Below the pieces are notes generated by a model. The model ran no database searches. It was not told the origin of the DNA and saw only the letters and a program-made list of their open reading frames with translations. This document shows positions 17,987 through 27,266 of a DNA stretch of 64,000 nucleotides, piece after piece. The translations under genes were made by a program, and so were the position numbers. The stretch comes from a bacterium (GTDB lineage: Bacteria > JAGOBX01). Numbering within the stretch: the first letter of the stretch is position 1; each line of letters begins with the position of its first letter. The DNA lies in contig JAKPEO010000121.1 of the NCBI GenBank assembly GCA_029551925.1, positions 1 to 64,000 on the forward strand, written 5' to 3'.

Positions 17987-20900
17987 TTAATTAAATTCCT
18001 CTATTATATAATCAATTACTTTATTTTTTAAAATTATTTTACGCGCTATCGAATATTTCGATAATACACTGTCATTACTTTCTTGCGCAGAATAAAACAA
18101 AAATTTTTGCCACCAATATTTTTGTTTTAATTTTATTATTTGCTCAATATCCGCAGATTTTAAATTGTCTATATTTATAATTATCAAATTATAGAATTCA
18201 TCATCAAAAATCAATTTTTCAAAGTCGTTAATAATTTCAAGATTGAATATTTCTTTATTAGATAAAATTAAATTTATAAATTTATTGTCTTTTTCAACTA
18301 ATATATTCTTGGGAATAATTTGTTCGATTTTATTATCGCCAATTGGAAAATCAATAAAAACATTTGTGCCGAACCCTTCATCTGACAAATAGACAATAGA
18401 AGCATTATGTTCTTTTATTATACTATATACAATTGACAGTCCGATTCCTGTACCGCCACTGCTGTGTTTGGTCGTAAAAAACGGCTCCATTATTTTTTTG
18501 AGATTTTTTACTGAGATACCGCAGCCATTATCTATGAAATTAACGCGTATCATTTGATTTAAAAGTCTGCAAACTACTAATATTTTACCGTCTGGTTTTT
18601 CATTTATTGCGTCCGCTGCATTATTTAAAATATTAATAAACACCTGTATAATTTTATTTGGGTCAATATTTATTTCAGGTAAATTTTCTAAAATATCAAA
18701 TTCAACTTCCCGAACTTTGCGCAATAATGCGCTTTTACAAATTTTATAAGCGCGCATTATTATATCTTCTATTGAACACATTTTAAATTCAACATTCGTC
18801 TGTTTTGAAAAATCTTTTAAATCTTGCACAATTCTTTTTATTCTATCGCTGCCGTCTTTTAACTCATTTAATAAATTTTCTATATCATTTATCATTTCTG
18901 AATATTCAGAATTGTTTGATAAATCTTGATTTTGATTTATAAATTCCAAAAATAAAGGCAGCAGCATTTCAAAATATCTTTTTAGTGCTGAAATATTTAA
19001 AGATATATAATTATTCGGATTATTTATTTCGTGCGCTATACCTGCTATTAATTCGCCTAATGCAGCCATTTTTGTTGTTTGAATTAATATTTTTTGTTTT
19101 GTCTTTAATTCGTTTTCCAATTTTTTTTGAGATGTAATGTCTAATATTACTCCTAAAATATTCGGCTCGCCGAAATTATTTTCAAAATAAGTTTTGTAAT
19201 AAATCACATTTTTTAACTCATTTTTTACTTTTACTGATGTTTCTTTTATTATCATATTTTTATTTTTTAAAAGTTCTAAATCCATCTGATTTATAATTTC
19301 CGCTGTGTCAATCGGAGCAATATCAAATATTGTTTTTCCGAGTATTTCGTCATTAGATAAATTCACAAATTTTTTATATTCATTATTAGAGAATGTATAA
19401 ACTAAATTCTTATCTTTTATAAAAATGGGTAATGGTATAATATTTAATACCATATTTAAAAATTCATTCTTTTGTATTATCTCTTTTTCTTTTTTTTGCA
19501 ATTGCTCTCTGATTAATTTGTCGGATAGTACCAAAGATAATAAATTTGTTATTGCTTCTGTTATCATTAAATCATCTTCTATAAAATCCGTCGATTTATT
19601 AGCAAGCGCTACTAATCCATAAATAACACCGTCGTATAAAATCGGCGAAATCAAAAGATTATCTATTTCTATATGACCTTGCGGTATAATATTTTGCCAC
19701 TCTGTATTTTGGAAATTATTAATAATAAAACTTTTTTTGACTGCGTTTATATGTTGAGACAGTCCTTCTAATTTTAAATGTATTGGCAATTGATAATTTA
19801 ATTTACATTGTTTTTTGCCTAATTCAATAAATATTACTTGATAATTATTATATTCATTTTTTACAGCGATAAAGCCGCTATCAGCATCAGTGAGTTTAGT
19901 TAATATTTTAAAAATTTTATTTGCTATTTTATCAAAATCTAATTGCAGATTCTCTAATATAATTTTTGCAGCGTCATATAAATTATTTAAAATAAATTTT
20001 TGTTTTTTTTCGAGCGTTAAGAATCTTTGCTGCTCGCGTTCTTGTTTTAATCTTCTGCGAATATCGTGCGCTATAAATATTATTGCTTTTATATTTTTTT
20101 TATCGTCATACACAACGGAACTGGATAAAGATACATCAATTTCGCCACCGGATTTAGTAATAAATTTTGTATGATAGTTTTTTAAAGCGCCTAATATTAC
20201 ATATTCATTTATTTTGACGCCTAAATTATTCGCTGCCTTGTTAAGGTTTTTATCTTTAAATTCCAACATAATTATATCTATTGGGTTATTTATTATTTCC
20301 GATTCTTGATATTCAAGTATTTCTTCAAATGTTTTGTTTATTCTTATTATTTTTCCGTGTATATCGCATACTATTAAAATATCAGTAAGAGATTTTATTA
20401 TATTTTCTATAAAATTTTTGTATTCTATTATTTCTAATATCTGTTGTTTTTCTGTTGTTATATTTTCAGAAATTTTTATAAAATGTGTGATTTCGCCTAA
20501 TGCGTCTTCGCGCGAAAATATTGTTGCGCGTTCCCAATATAATTCACCGTTTTTTTTGCGATTATAAAATTCACCGCGCCAAATTTTACCTTCTAAAATA
20601 GTAGTCCACAAATTTCTATAAAAATTTTTTTCGAGTAATCCAGATTTCAAAATACACGTTTTTTTGCCCACTACTTCGCTGAAATAATAGCCGGTTACAT
20701 TTTCAAATGCTGAGTTAACATAAATTATTTTTCCACCCGTGTCTGTTATTACGATATTTGTCGGGATTAAATTGAAAATATAATATAAATTCAATAATTC
20801 AAATTCTTGTTCTTTTTCAAGTGAAATATCTTTTATCAAAAACACTAAATAATGTTCTTTTGGCGAATAAATGCTTATTTGATAATGTTTTTTTTGAAAG

Positions 20901-21532
20901 AGCGGAGAAAAGATAAATTCTTCTTTTATATTAATATTTTTTATATTTGATATTTGATTGAATAAAAATTTTATATCATCAGCGCAGTCCGGAGGGTATA
21001 AATATTTCAAAGATTTACCGCAAATTTCGGTTTTAGATAATTTCGTAATTTTTTCAATTTGATGATTTACATTTAATATAGTCAAATCGTCAATTTTATT
21101 ATCTTCGGCATATACTATTTTAGTTAATACATAACCTTCTAACAAAGAATTTATAAGCAGATTATCAGATTTTTTTTTGTTGACAGCAAGTTCGATTGTG
21201 TTTTTTATGTCCTGATTTTTACAGGGTTTGAGAAGATAATAGCAATCTCTGATTTTTTGAGCGCGCGCAAATAATTTCTCGTCCCAATAACCGCTAATAA
21301 AAATTATTGGTATATCATACTTTTCCTGGATTTTTTCACAGACATCAATGCCATCTTTTGCTCCGTGAATTACAATATCGCATAAAATTATATCCGGTAA
21401 ATTTTGTTCGATTTTTTTTAATGCTTCATCAAATGATTTTGCAAAACCGACAACTTCATAATCTGATTTTAAAAAAGTCGTATAAGTTCGGACTATTAAT
21501 TCTTCATCTTCAATTATAAAAATTTTTGTCAT
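17987..21532 (-). CDS. Receiver-PAS-GAF-PAS sensor histidine kinase
   Basis: The protein has 1181 residues. Order, with rough positions: receiver (1-120, phospho-site in IILCDIVIHG); a degenerate PAS-like region (130-240); PAS (255-365, TDTGGKIIYVNSAFENVTGY); PAS (370-500, CDIHGKIIRINKTFEEIL); GAF (530-690, SGFIAVKNEYN); PAS (700-820); HisKA with the H-box GELIAGIAHEINNPNNYI; HATPase with N-box INILNNAADAINE, DNGCGIS and GGTGIGLSIVYSII. About 110 residues after the ATPase look like a degenerate receiver without clear phospho-site. It should sense cytoplasmic signals, since no membrane segment is visible. No adjacent output regulator is seen; the fused N-terminal receiver may modulate or relay. 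Confidence 0.88.
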   Translation of the reverse strand: MTKIFIIEDEELIVRTYTTFLKSDYEVVGFAKSFDEALKKIEQNLPDIILCDIVIHGAKDGIDVCEKIQEKYDIPIIFISGYWDEKLFARAQKIRDCYYLLKPCKNQDIKNTIELAVNKKKSDNLLINSLLEGYVLTKIVYAEDNKIDDLTILNVNHQIEKITKLSKTEICGKSLKYLYPPDCADDIKFLFNQISNIKNINIKEEFIFSPLFQKKHYQISIYSPKEHYLVFLIKDISLEKEQEFELLNLYYIFNLIPTNIVITDTGGKIIYVNSAFENVTGYYFSEVVGKKTCILKSGLLEKNFYRNLWTTILEGKIWRGEFYNRKKNGELYWERATIFSREDALGEITHFIKISENITTEKQQILEIIEYKNFIENIIKSLTDILIVCDIHGKIIRINKTFEEILEYQESEIINNPIDIIMLEFKDKNLNKAANNLGVKINEYVILGALKNYHTKFITKSGGEIDVSLSSSVVYDDKKNIKAIIFIAHDIRRRLKQEREQQRFLTLEKKQKFILNNLYDAAKIILENLQLDFDKIANKIFKILTKLTDADSGFIAVKNEYNNYQVIFIELGKKQCKLNYQLPIHLKLEGLSQHINAVKKSFIINNFQNTEWQNIIPQGHIEIDNLLISPILYDGVIYGLVALANKSTDFIEDDLMITEAITNLLSLVLSDKLIREQLQKKEKEIIQKNEFLNMVLNIIPLPIFIKDKNLVYTFSNNEYKKFVNLSNDEILGKTIFDIAPIDTAEIINQMDLELLKNKNMIIKETSVKVKNELKNVIYYKTYFENNFGEPNILGVILDITSQKKLENELKTKQKILIQTTKMAALGELIAGIAHEINNPNNYISLNISALKRYFEMLLPLFLEFINQNQDLSNNSEYSEMINDIENLLNELKDGSDRIKRIVQDLKDFSKQTNVEFKMCSIEDIIMRAYKICKSALLRKVREVEFDILENLPEINIDPNKIIQVFINILNNAADAINEKPDGKILVVCRLLNQMIRVNFIDNGCGISVKNLKKIMEPFFTTKHSSGGTGIGLSIVYSIIKEHNASIVYLSDEGFGTNVFIDFPIGDNKIEQIIPKNILVEKDNKFINLILSNKEIFNLEIINDFEKLIFDDEFYNLIIINIDNLKSADIEQIIKLKQKYWWQKFLFYSAQESNDSVLSKYSIARKIILKNKVIDYIIEEFN

Positions 21533-21557
21533 AGCAGCCGCAGTATTAAAGATAAAA

Positions 21558-22640
21558 TTACAATCTTTCCACTATTAATTTACCCATTTCTTTTGTATTG
21601 ACTTTCTTACAGCCATCGCTCATAATGTCACCTGTTCTAAAACCATCTGCTAATGTCTGTTTAACCGCGTTATTAATTGCATTGTAAATATCATCGCGTT
21701 TGTATGTGTATCTAAAAAGCATTGCTAATGATAAGATTTGAGCAATTGGATTAGCGATGCCCTGTCCTGCAATATCCGGTGCGCTTCCGCCGCTCGGCTC
21801 GTATAATCCAAAATTATTTTCGCCTAAACTCGCAGATGCTAACATACCAATTGACCCTGTAATCATTGCTGCTTCATCGCTTAAAATATCGCCAAACATA
21901 TTATCGCACAAGACAACATCAAAATTATGCGGTTGTCTAATAAACTGCATTGTTGCATTATCTATATATAAATGTTCTAATTTCACTTCTGGGTATTTTT
22001 TTGAAATATTAACTACTACTTCGCGCCATAATACACTTGTAGTCAATACATTCGCTTTGTCTATCGAACATACCTTTTTTCTACGCTGCATTGCGGCGTC
22101 AAACGCTATTGTCGCAATGCGTTCAATTTCAGGCGCTGAATATATCAAGGTATCATATGCCACTGTTACACCATTACGCTGCTCGCGGCCTTTTGGTTGA
22201 CCAAAATAAATTCCGCCTGTTAATTCACGTATTACAAGTATATCTACGCCATTTGCTACTATATCGCGTCTTAATGGCGAAGCATCGGCAAGCGCCGGAT
22301 AAATTATCGCTGGTCTTAAATTAGCGTAAAGATTAAATAATTTGCGCAGCGGCAATAATGCTCCGCGCTCCGGCTGCTGATCTGGCGGCAGATTTTCCCA
22401 TTTAGGTCCGCCGACACTGCCGAATAATATGCAGTCAGACCATTTGCAAATTTCTACTGTTTCATCAGGCAGCGCTTTGCCTTTATTATCAATACCAGCG
22501 CCGCCAATATATCCCTCTTTTAATTCTATTTTTAAATTATATTTGCTCTTGATCGCATCAAGTATAAATAATGCTTGTTCCATCACTTCCGGTCCGATAC
22601 CGTCACCTGCTAATACCGCTATTTTCATTATTTTCGCCAT
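21558..22640 (-). CDS. leuB: 3-isopropylmalate dehydrogenase
   Basis: The protein has 360 residues, standard size. It starts with [19 protein letters not shown], has [14 protein letters not shown], the substrate and cofactor region [20 protein letters not shown], and [20 protein letters not shown]. It oxidises and decarboxylates 3-isopropylmalate in leucine synthesis, in the cytoplasm. An AGGGGG ribosome-binding site lies 10 bases before the first ATG. The leuA-type gene is far away at 62.5 kb; leuC and leuD are not in the window. A promoter is predicted at 22699-22727. Confidence 0.95.
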   Translation of the reverse strand: MAKIMKIAVLAGDGIGPEVMEQALFILDAIKSKYNLKIELKEGYIGGAGIDNKGKALPDETVEICKWSDCILFGSVGGPKWENLPPDQQPERGALLPLRKLFNLYANLRPAIIYPALADASPLRRDIVANGVDILVIRELTGGIYFGQPKGREQRNGVTVAYDTLIYSAPEIERIATIAFDAAMQRRKKVCSIDKANVLTTSVLWREVVVNISKKYPEVKLEHLYIDNATMQFIRQPHNFDVVLCDNMFGDILSDEAAMITGSIGMLASASLGENNFGLYEPSGGSAPDIAGQGIANPIAQILSLAMLFRYTYKRDDIYNAINNAVKQTLADGFRTGDIMSDGCKKVNTKEMGKLIVERL

Positions 22641-22698
22641 AGTTTTTTAGCCCCCTAATTTTTTTTGTAATTTTTATTCCTGAATTTTTAAGCACATT

Positions 22699-22727
22699 AT
22701 TTTACTATAAATTTTATTTTTTTACAA
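22699..22727 (-). promoter_or_regulatory. Predicted promoter for leuB
   Basis: On the minus strand, TTGTAA (22722-22727) and TAAAAT (22699-22704) have a 17-base spacer, ahead of the AGGGGG ribosome-binding site. Confidence 0.5.
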
Positions 22728-22755
22728 TAATTTATTTTTGTTTTTTAGTTTGGAA

Positions 22756-22820
22756 CGCAGTCAAAAATTGTTCAAAATAAATTGCGTAGAAATAGTAATC
22801 GCAAATTTTAATTTGCGCGC
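22756..22820 (-). repeat. Dispersed intergenic repeat, copy B
   Basis: In reverse complement it reads GCGCGCAAATTAAAATTTGC, then GATTACTATTTCTACGCAATT, TATTTTGAACAATTTTTGAC, TGCG, matching 3493-3556 with scattered substitutions. The shared centre is ATTACTAT..GCAATTTATTT.GAACAATTTTTGACTGC. Confidence 0.7.
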
Positions 22821-22839
22821 TTTATGTTAAAAAAAATTC

Positions 22840-22921
22840 AACACGAAGACACGAAGTTTTTCGAAGACACGAAGTTTTTTTTAATTTTAAATTATAATTT
22901 TTTTCTTTGTGTCTTAGTGTT
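22840..22921. repeat. Inverted repeat built from AACACGAAGACACGAAG units
   Basis: The arm AACACGAAGACACGAAG (22840-22856), with a partial second copy CGAAGACACGAAG (22862-22874), is complementary to CTTTGTGTCTTAGTGTT (22905-22921) with 15 of 17 matches. The spacer is AT-only. Similar short strings are common as dispersed intergenic elements in many bacteria; that statement is general knowledge, not a search result. Confidence 0.65.
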
Positions 22922-23352
22922 TATTTTTTTATTATTCAACCGCTTTGCGTTTGATATTGATTATGATTATTTCACCTGCGGCTAATGTTATTAAATACCT
23001 TCGGCGTTTTTTTGTCATATTAAAAAAAATCACTTTTATTCACATTAGTTCGTATGTTAAAATAAAAAAAACAAACGAACAAAAGTGAAAGTAAATGAAA
23101 TTATTTTCCTTTGCTGGCTTTGTATTAAATGTATTAAATTCGGCATTTTTTTATATTTTTTTTACCGCCACTAATTTCTACGCATAAATTGCTCGCTGCA
23201 TCCAGAGCAATTATCAGTATTTATCGCTTGTTAAATTTCATAATTTTTAATGACGAATTTTAAATTTTTAAAACTATATCCATTTTTTTAGACAATTTTT
23301 TTTTGAACTTTTTAGAAGTGCGCTCATTTATGACTACACTCTAATAAATTTA

Positions 23353-23381
23353 TTGACTAAAAAATTTTTTTATTATATATT
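23353..23381 (+). promoter_or_regulatory. Predicted promoter for the small ACT-like gene
   Basis: TTGACT (23353-23358) and TATATT (23376-23381) with a 17-base spacer, followed by a strong AGGAGGG ribosome-binding site at 23401-23407. Confidence 0.5.
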
Positions 23382-23414
23382 TTTTTAATTAGTTTTTTTT
23401 AGGAGGGAATAATT

Positions 23415-23663
23415 ATGAATTACAAAATTATTTTAATAAAAATCGGAAATCGCGAAAATACAGCGATTGAAGTGCAAAAAATATTGACAGAATTCGGCTG
23501 CAAAATAAAAACAAGATTGGGCTTACATAATATTGAACCTGACGCTTGTTCGCCGTTAGGATTAGTTATTTTAGAAGTAGTCGCAGATACAAAAGAAATC
23601 AATTCTTTAATAAAAAAATTAAACGCTGTAAAATCGGTATCGGCAAAATATATAAAAATATAA
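23415..23663 (+). CDS. Small ACT-like protein, possible TM1266-type hydrogenase-associated regulator
   Basis: The protein has 82 residues. The beta-alpha-beta-type pattern (YKIILIKIGNRENTAIEVQK, KIKTRLGLHN, CSPLGLVILEVVADTKEI, VKSVSAKYIKI) resembles the TM1266 family annotated as a putative iron-only hydrogenase system regulator, which has an ACT-like fold. The ribosome-binding site AGGAGGG is one of the strongest in the window, suggesting high expression. No hydrogenase or hydrogenase maturation gene is visible here, so the link is inference from family resemblance. Confidence 0.6.
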   Translation: MNYKIILIKIGNRENTAIEVQKILTEFGCKIKTRLGLHNIEPDACSPLGLVILEVVADTKEINSLIKKLNAVKSVSAKYIKI

Positions 23664-23711
23664 ATTATAATTTTTTAAAATTTTGATATTGCAAAAATAC
23701 TGATTACTTGG

Positions 23712-25787
23712 TTATTTACGCAATCTTATAGATTTAGCTGCGTCATTATACTGCATTCCCAATCCGTATTTATCTAATGACTTTATACGCAGCGCCAGAT
23801 ATATAGAAAAATCTTTGGTATTATCGCGGGTATAAGTAATTACGCTTTCAAGACAATGCAAATCTTTTATAATTTCTATATTTTGATTTTGTAGAGCGTA
23901 ATTATTCAAATCGATTATATGCCCGATTTTAAATTGCCAATTTTTAATGTTATTCTTCAAAATATTAAAATGTATCTGCGATTGCCATTGATATATTCTA
24001 TTTTCAATTTTCGGATTTAAATAATTTAAACTGTTAATCATATCAAGTTTTCCTGACCGTAAAGATAATTTATGCGAAATTGCCGATATTTCAAATTTCT
24101 TATAAAAAAGATTATAAATATTAGTGAAATATAATTTATTAGTTGAAGAAATATCATATTTAAAATCAGTATATACATTGTCTATACGCTGTTTCTTATT
24201 TGAAAATTGGATATTTTTTGAAAAATCATAACCGGTATTCAAATAAAAATTTATATTATCAAAATCATAATATTGCTGAAATGTCAACTTATTTTTGTTG
24301 ACGCTTGAATTATAGTTTTCCAAATACCTAACATTATAGTAATTTTTAGAAAAATCATAAATCAGCAAATTATATATTTTTTTATATCTTTTAGCGTTTT
24401 GCGCTGAAAAAAAATAATCGCTTTGCGTTAAATCAGAATTATTATCTGAATACTCTATTCTATACAATTTCAAGCCGGTTGTTAGTTTCAAATCTAAAAT
24501 GTCTGCAATTTTAAAATTTTTTGCGATACTATTGTCCGCGCCAAATATTGTTCGCCGCATTGTATCAGCAAAATACTCGCTTTTAAAATAAATATCCGGC
24601 TGATATATTAAATCCCACAGCCCTATATTTTGTTTATTATACATAAATCTGATATTAGGTATTTGCTTATATTTCACAACAAACTTATTTCTGGTATCCT
24701 GCCAATCTTGTTGATTTTCTATCGTTATATGCCAAACAAAATCTTGAGAATTTTGCGAAAACTCGAATTCTGAAATATTATCGTATTTTATATATCCGTC
24801 AAATCGTTCTTTATAATCTTTATTTACTAAATAATCAGAATTAATATTCGCATAACCCTTAATATTCAAATTATTTGAAAAATTAGCGTTTATTTTTCCG
24901 TCTAATTTCCAGCGTTCGCGCCGCGAAATATCAACTTTATTATATCGTCCAGTATTAATATCATATACTAATGGTTTTTCATTAATATAGTATCCAAAAA
25001 TTTCCGAATAAATATTTGCAGTATCGTATTTTATTTCTGCGCCGTTTGCTAATCCGCGATAATTATAATAGTCTGTAATTAGCGTATAAGTCAGTGGTTT
25101 TTGCGCGTCTAAATATACATCAGTCAAAATAAAACCGCCTTCTTTTTTACGATAGCCCAATTCATATTTAAAAAATTGTCTGTCAAATCTTTTATGAAAA
25201 TATGGAAACCAAAAAATAGGAATATTATAGAGTTTCAAAGTCGGCGCATAAAATTTTACATATTCATTTGGCGAAAATTTAGAATATTTAGCAAAAATAT
25301 AATAATGCGGATTGTCTTCGCTGCAAGTCGTAAATATGCCATTATACATTTTATAAACATTGTTGTTTTTTTTTTCAGTTTCGATTTTTTGTAATTCTAT
25401 TTTTTTTGCTGAAATATGCCAATCTGCATATTTAATTTTAACATCATTTATTTCATTATAATCTTTTATTAAATCAAATTTTATATGCTGCGCTATTAAT
25501 TTTAAATCATTTGTTATAATTTCTGACACAGTGTCGGATTCTAAAATTTTATCAGAAACCTTATAAAAAATTTTATTGGTCTTTATATAATAATCGCTGT
25601 ATTTTATTCTGACATTTTCTTCTAAACTCAATACCTGCGTTTGATTATCTACATTTTTCAAATATAAATAATCTGCATTTTCAATTACGATAGTATCTGA
25701 TAGGTTTTCGGATTTGGCTATAATTTGACGATAATTAATTATTACCAAAAACAAAATTAGTAAATTCAGTTTTATAATATTCTTCAT
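23712..25787 (-). CDS. LptD/OstA-like outer-membrane LPS assembly protein
   Basis: The protein has 691 residues with an N-terminal signal-like segment (KNIIKLNLLILFLVIINY). An OstA-type periplasmic N-domain follows (IENADYLYLKNVDNQ, VRIKYSDYYIKTNKIFY, ITNDLKLIAQHIKFDL), then the conserved NVYKMYNGIFTTCSEDNPHYYI and LKLYNIPIFWFPYFHKRFD that mark the plug/barrel junction of LptD. Many Tyr/Asn-rich alternating strands, expected of the beta-barrel, run to the end. It inserts LPS into the outer leaflet of the outer membrane. The start overlaps the end of the glycosyltransferase gene by 53 bases, unusually long. LptB is encoded at 62 kb. The C-terminus ends with basic rather than aromatic residues. 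Confidence 0.8.
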   Translation of the reverse strand: MKNIIKLNLLILFLVIINYRQIIAKSENLSDTIVIENADYLYLKNVDNQTQVLSLEENVRIKYSDYYIKTNKIFYKVSDKILESDTVSEIITNDLKLIAQHIKFDLIKDYNEINDVKIKYADWHISAKKIELQKIETEKKNNNVYKMYNGIFTTCSEDNPHYYIFAKYSKFSPNEYVKFYAPTLKLYNIPIFWFPYFHKRFDRQFFKYELGYRKKEGGFILTDVYLDAQKPLTYTLITDYYNYRGLANGAEIKYDTANIYSEIFGYYINEKPLVYDINTGRYNKVDISRRERWKLDGKINANFSNNLNIKGYANINSDYLVNKDYKERFDGYIKYDNISEFEFSQNSQDFVWHITIENQQDWQDTRNKFVVKYKQIPNIRFMYNKQNIGLWDLIYQPDIYFKSEYFADTMRRTIFGADNSIAKNFKIADILDLKLTTGLKLYRIEYSDNNSDLTQSDYFFSAQNAKRYKKIYNLLIYDFSKNYYNVRYLENYNSSVNKNKLTFQQYYDFDNINFYLNTGYDFSKNIQFSNKKQRIDNVYTDFKYDISSTNKLYFTNIYNLFYKKFEISAISHKLSLRSGKLDMINSLNYLNPKIENRIYQWQSQIHFNILKNNIKNWQFKIGHIIDLNNYALQNQNIEIIKDLHCLESVITYTRDNTKDFSIYLALRIKSLDKYGLGMQYNDAAKSIRLRK

Positions 25788-27219
25788 CTTGATTGCTTAT
25801 ATTTTTCTCCAATATTTTAGGAATAATTATTGACGAGACATTGATATATTGTTTGCAATTATTCAACGCTTCAAATATTTTATAATATTTTTTTCTTATA
25901 TTTTTCCATAAATAATTATTCTCGACTCTGCGTATCGCTTTTTCAGAATATAATTTATAAATCTTTTCATCAGTAAAAAGTAAATTTAATAAATTTTCCG
26001 CTTGCTTGATATTAACAAACATCAGCCCGTTTTTATTGTGTTCTATAAATTCATTCGCTCGCAAATTTTTATTTAAAATTATCGGCAGTCCGACAAGCGC
26101 CGCTATCATACTATTTCCTATATTATAATTATCATTAGAATAATAAAAATATACCGATTCTTTTTTCTTAAAATAATCGAAAATATAATATATTTCTTTT
26201 AAATAATCTTTTAATAAAACAATGTAAATTCCCTGCGTTTTATTATATTTATTAAGAAGTTTTTTTAAATCGTCATAATTAGATTTTTTATCGCAACTAT
26301 TCAATGTAACTATAATTACATTTGTTTTGTTTTTCAATATTTCTGATTTGTCATATAATTTCAATAGATTATTTATATTATCAGCGGATATTTTTTTGTT
26401 TTTAAAATCAGTTAATATGCAAGGCAAATTCTTTCTATCATCCGATATCTGCGGAATAATTAATGAACTAAGATACTCAATGTTGGCAGCAGTATTTTTT
26501 ACTTCTTCAATTTTTTCTGAAAATATGCCGGTATTTATTCTTTGAATATTCAAATTTTTTGAATTCAATATTTTTCTATAAAAAATATTATTGCTCAGTT
26601 TTTCAAAATTTAGATAATTTGGTATAACCAATACATCAGAATATTTTAAAATATTTTTTTCAATTTCGTAAAATATATGCCATTTATTTTTTTTAAATTG
26701 CGAATCTATACTTGTTTTTGTTATTTTTTTGTCAAAAAAATTATCAAATAAAAAAGAAGTGGCAAGATAAATATATGGTATTTTTAATTTTTTTTTTATT
26801 AATAGCGCAGCAGCTGTGGATTCAGGAGTAGTTGTTATAAAAAATTCAATATTTACGCGATTAAGCGAAATATAATTTACTATATTATTTGCAAATTCAT
26901 TTATATACCGCCAGATTTTTGTTTGATTGATAAATTTATTTGTCGGTCCGCAATTTATTCTAATTATTTTTAAATTAGCATCTGCGCTTTGTTGTTCTCT
27001 GCGCGAATAATCAAAATTTTCTTTACCTTCTTCATTTATTAATCTTGTAAAAATATCTACATTCATTCCATCATTAGCGAATGTCTTTGCTAATTCATAA
27101 CAATAAATCAAACGCTCATCTGTATCAGCATAAGAATATAACTGCAATTCTGACGGCTTTAAATACCCTGTCAATTGTATAAAAGCAATACGAAATTTTT
27201 TTTTTGATTTCATCATCAA
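25735..27219 (-). CDS. Glycosyltransferase, GT4/GT-B type (divergent)
   Basis: The protein has 494 residues. The N-terminus (FRIAFIQLTGYLKPSELQLY, then LAKTFANDGMNVDIFTRLI) has the layout of GT-B enzymes that start by scanning donor strands, like sucrose-phosphate-synthase-type GT4 proteins. The C-terminal domain has MIAALVGLPIILNKNLRANEFIEHNKNGLMF, the GT4 donor-binding segment in which the usual E..G.P region is partly altered. It should act at the cytoplasmic face in LPS or capsule synthesis, which fits the neighbouring lptD. The start lies 47 bases after the xanthine dehydrogenase gene. Confidence 0.7.
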   Translation of the reverse strand: MMMKSKKKFRIAFIQLTGYLKPSELQLYSYADTDERLIYCYELAKTFANDGMNVDIFTRLINEEGKENFDYSRREQQSADANLKIIRINCGPTNKFINQTKIWRYINEFANNIVNYISLNRVNIEFFITTTPESTAAALLIKKKLKIPYIYLATSFLFDNFFDKKITKTSIDSQFKKNKWHIFYEIEKNILKYSDVLVIPNYLNFEKLSNNIFYRKILNSKNLNIQRINTGIFSEKIEEVKNTAANIEYLSSLIIPQISDDRKNLPCILTDFKNKKISADNINNLLKLYDKSEILKNKTNVIIVTLNSCDKKSNYDDLKKLLNKYNKTQGIYIVLLKDYLKEIYYIFDYFKKKESVYFYYSNDNYNIGNSMIAALVGLPIILNKNLRANEFIEHNKNGLMFVNIKQAENLLNLLFTDEKIYKLYSEKAIRRVENNYLWKNIRKKYYKIFEALNNCKQYINVSSIIIPKILEKNISNQDEEYYKTEFTNFVFGNN

Positions 27220-27266
27220 CTGAACATCACATCTACTTTTTTTAGTATTTCTTTTTTTTGCATTAA

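Larger units (their letters stand above)
22641..23414. other. 774-base intergenic region with repeats; no credible gene
   Basis: Besides the leuB promoter it contains copy B of the dispersed repeat (22756-22820), an inverted repeat with ACACGAAGACACGAAG units (22840-22921), a partial inverted repeat CACTTTTATTC / ACGAACAAAAGTG around 23028-23086, and the promoter of the small ACT-like gene. A 29-codon frame from 23096 (after AAAGTGAAAGTAA) is too weak to annotate. Confidence 0.6.

Noticed and set aside
23096-23185. Short frame MKLFSFAGFVLNVLNSAFF... of 29 codons
   Set aside because: The AT-rich composition easily yields hydrophobic short frames; no ribosome-binding site, conservation or partner can be shown.
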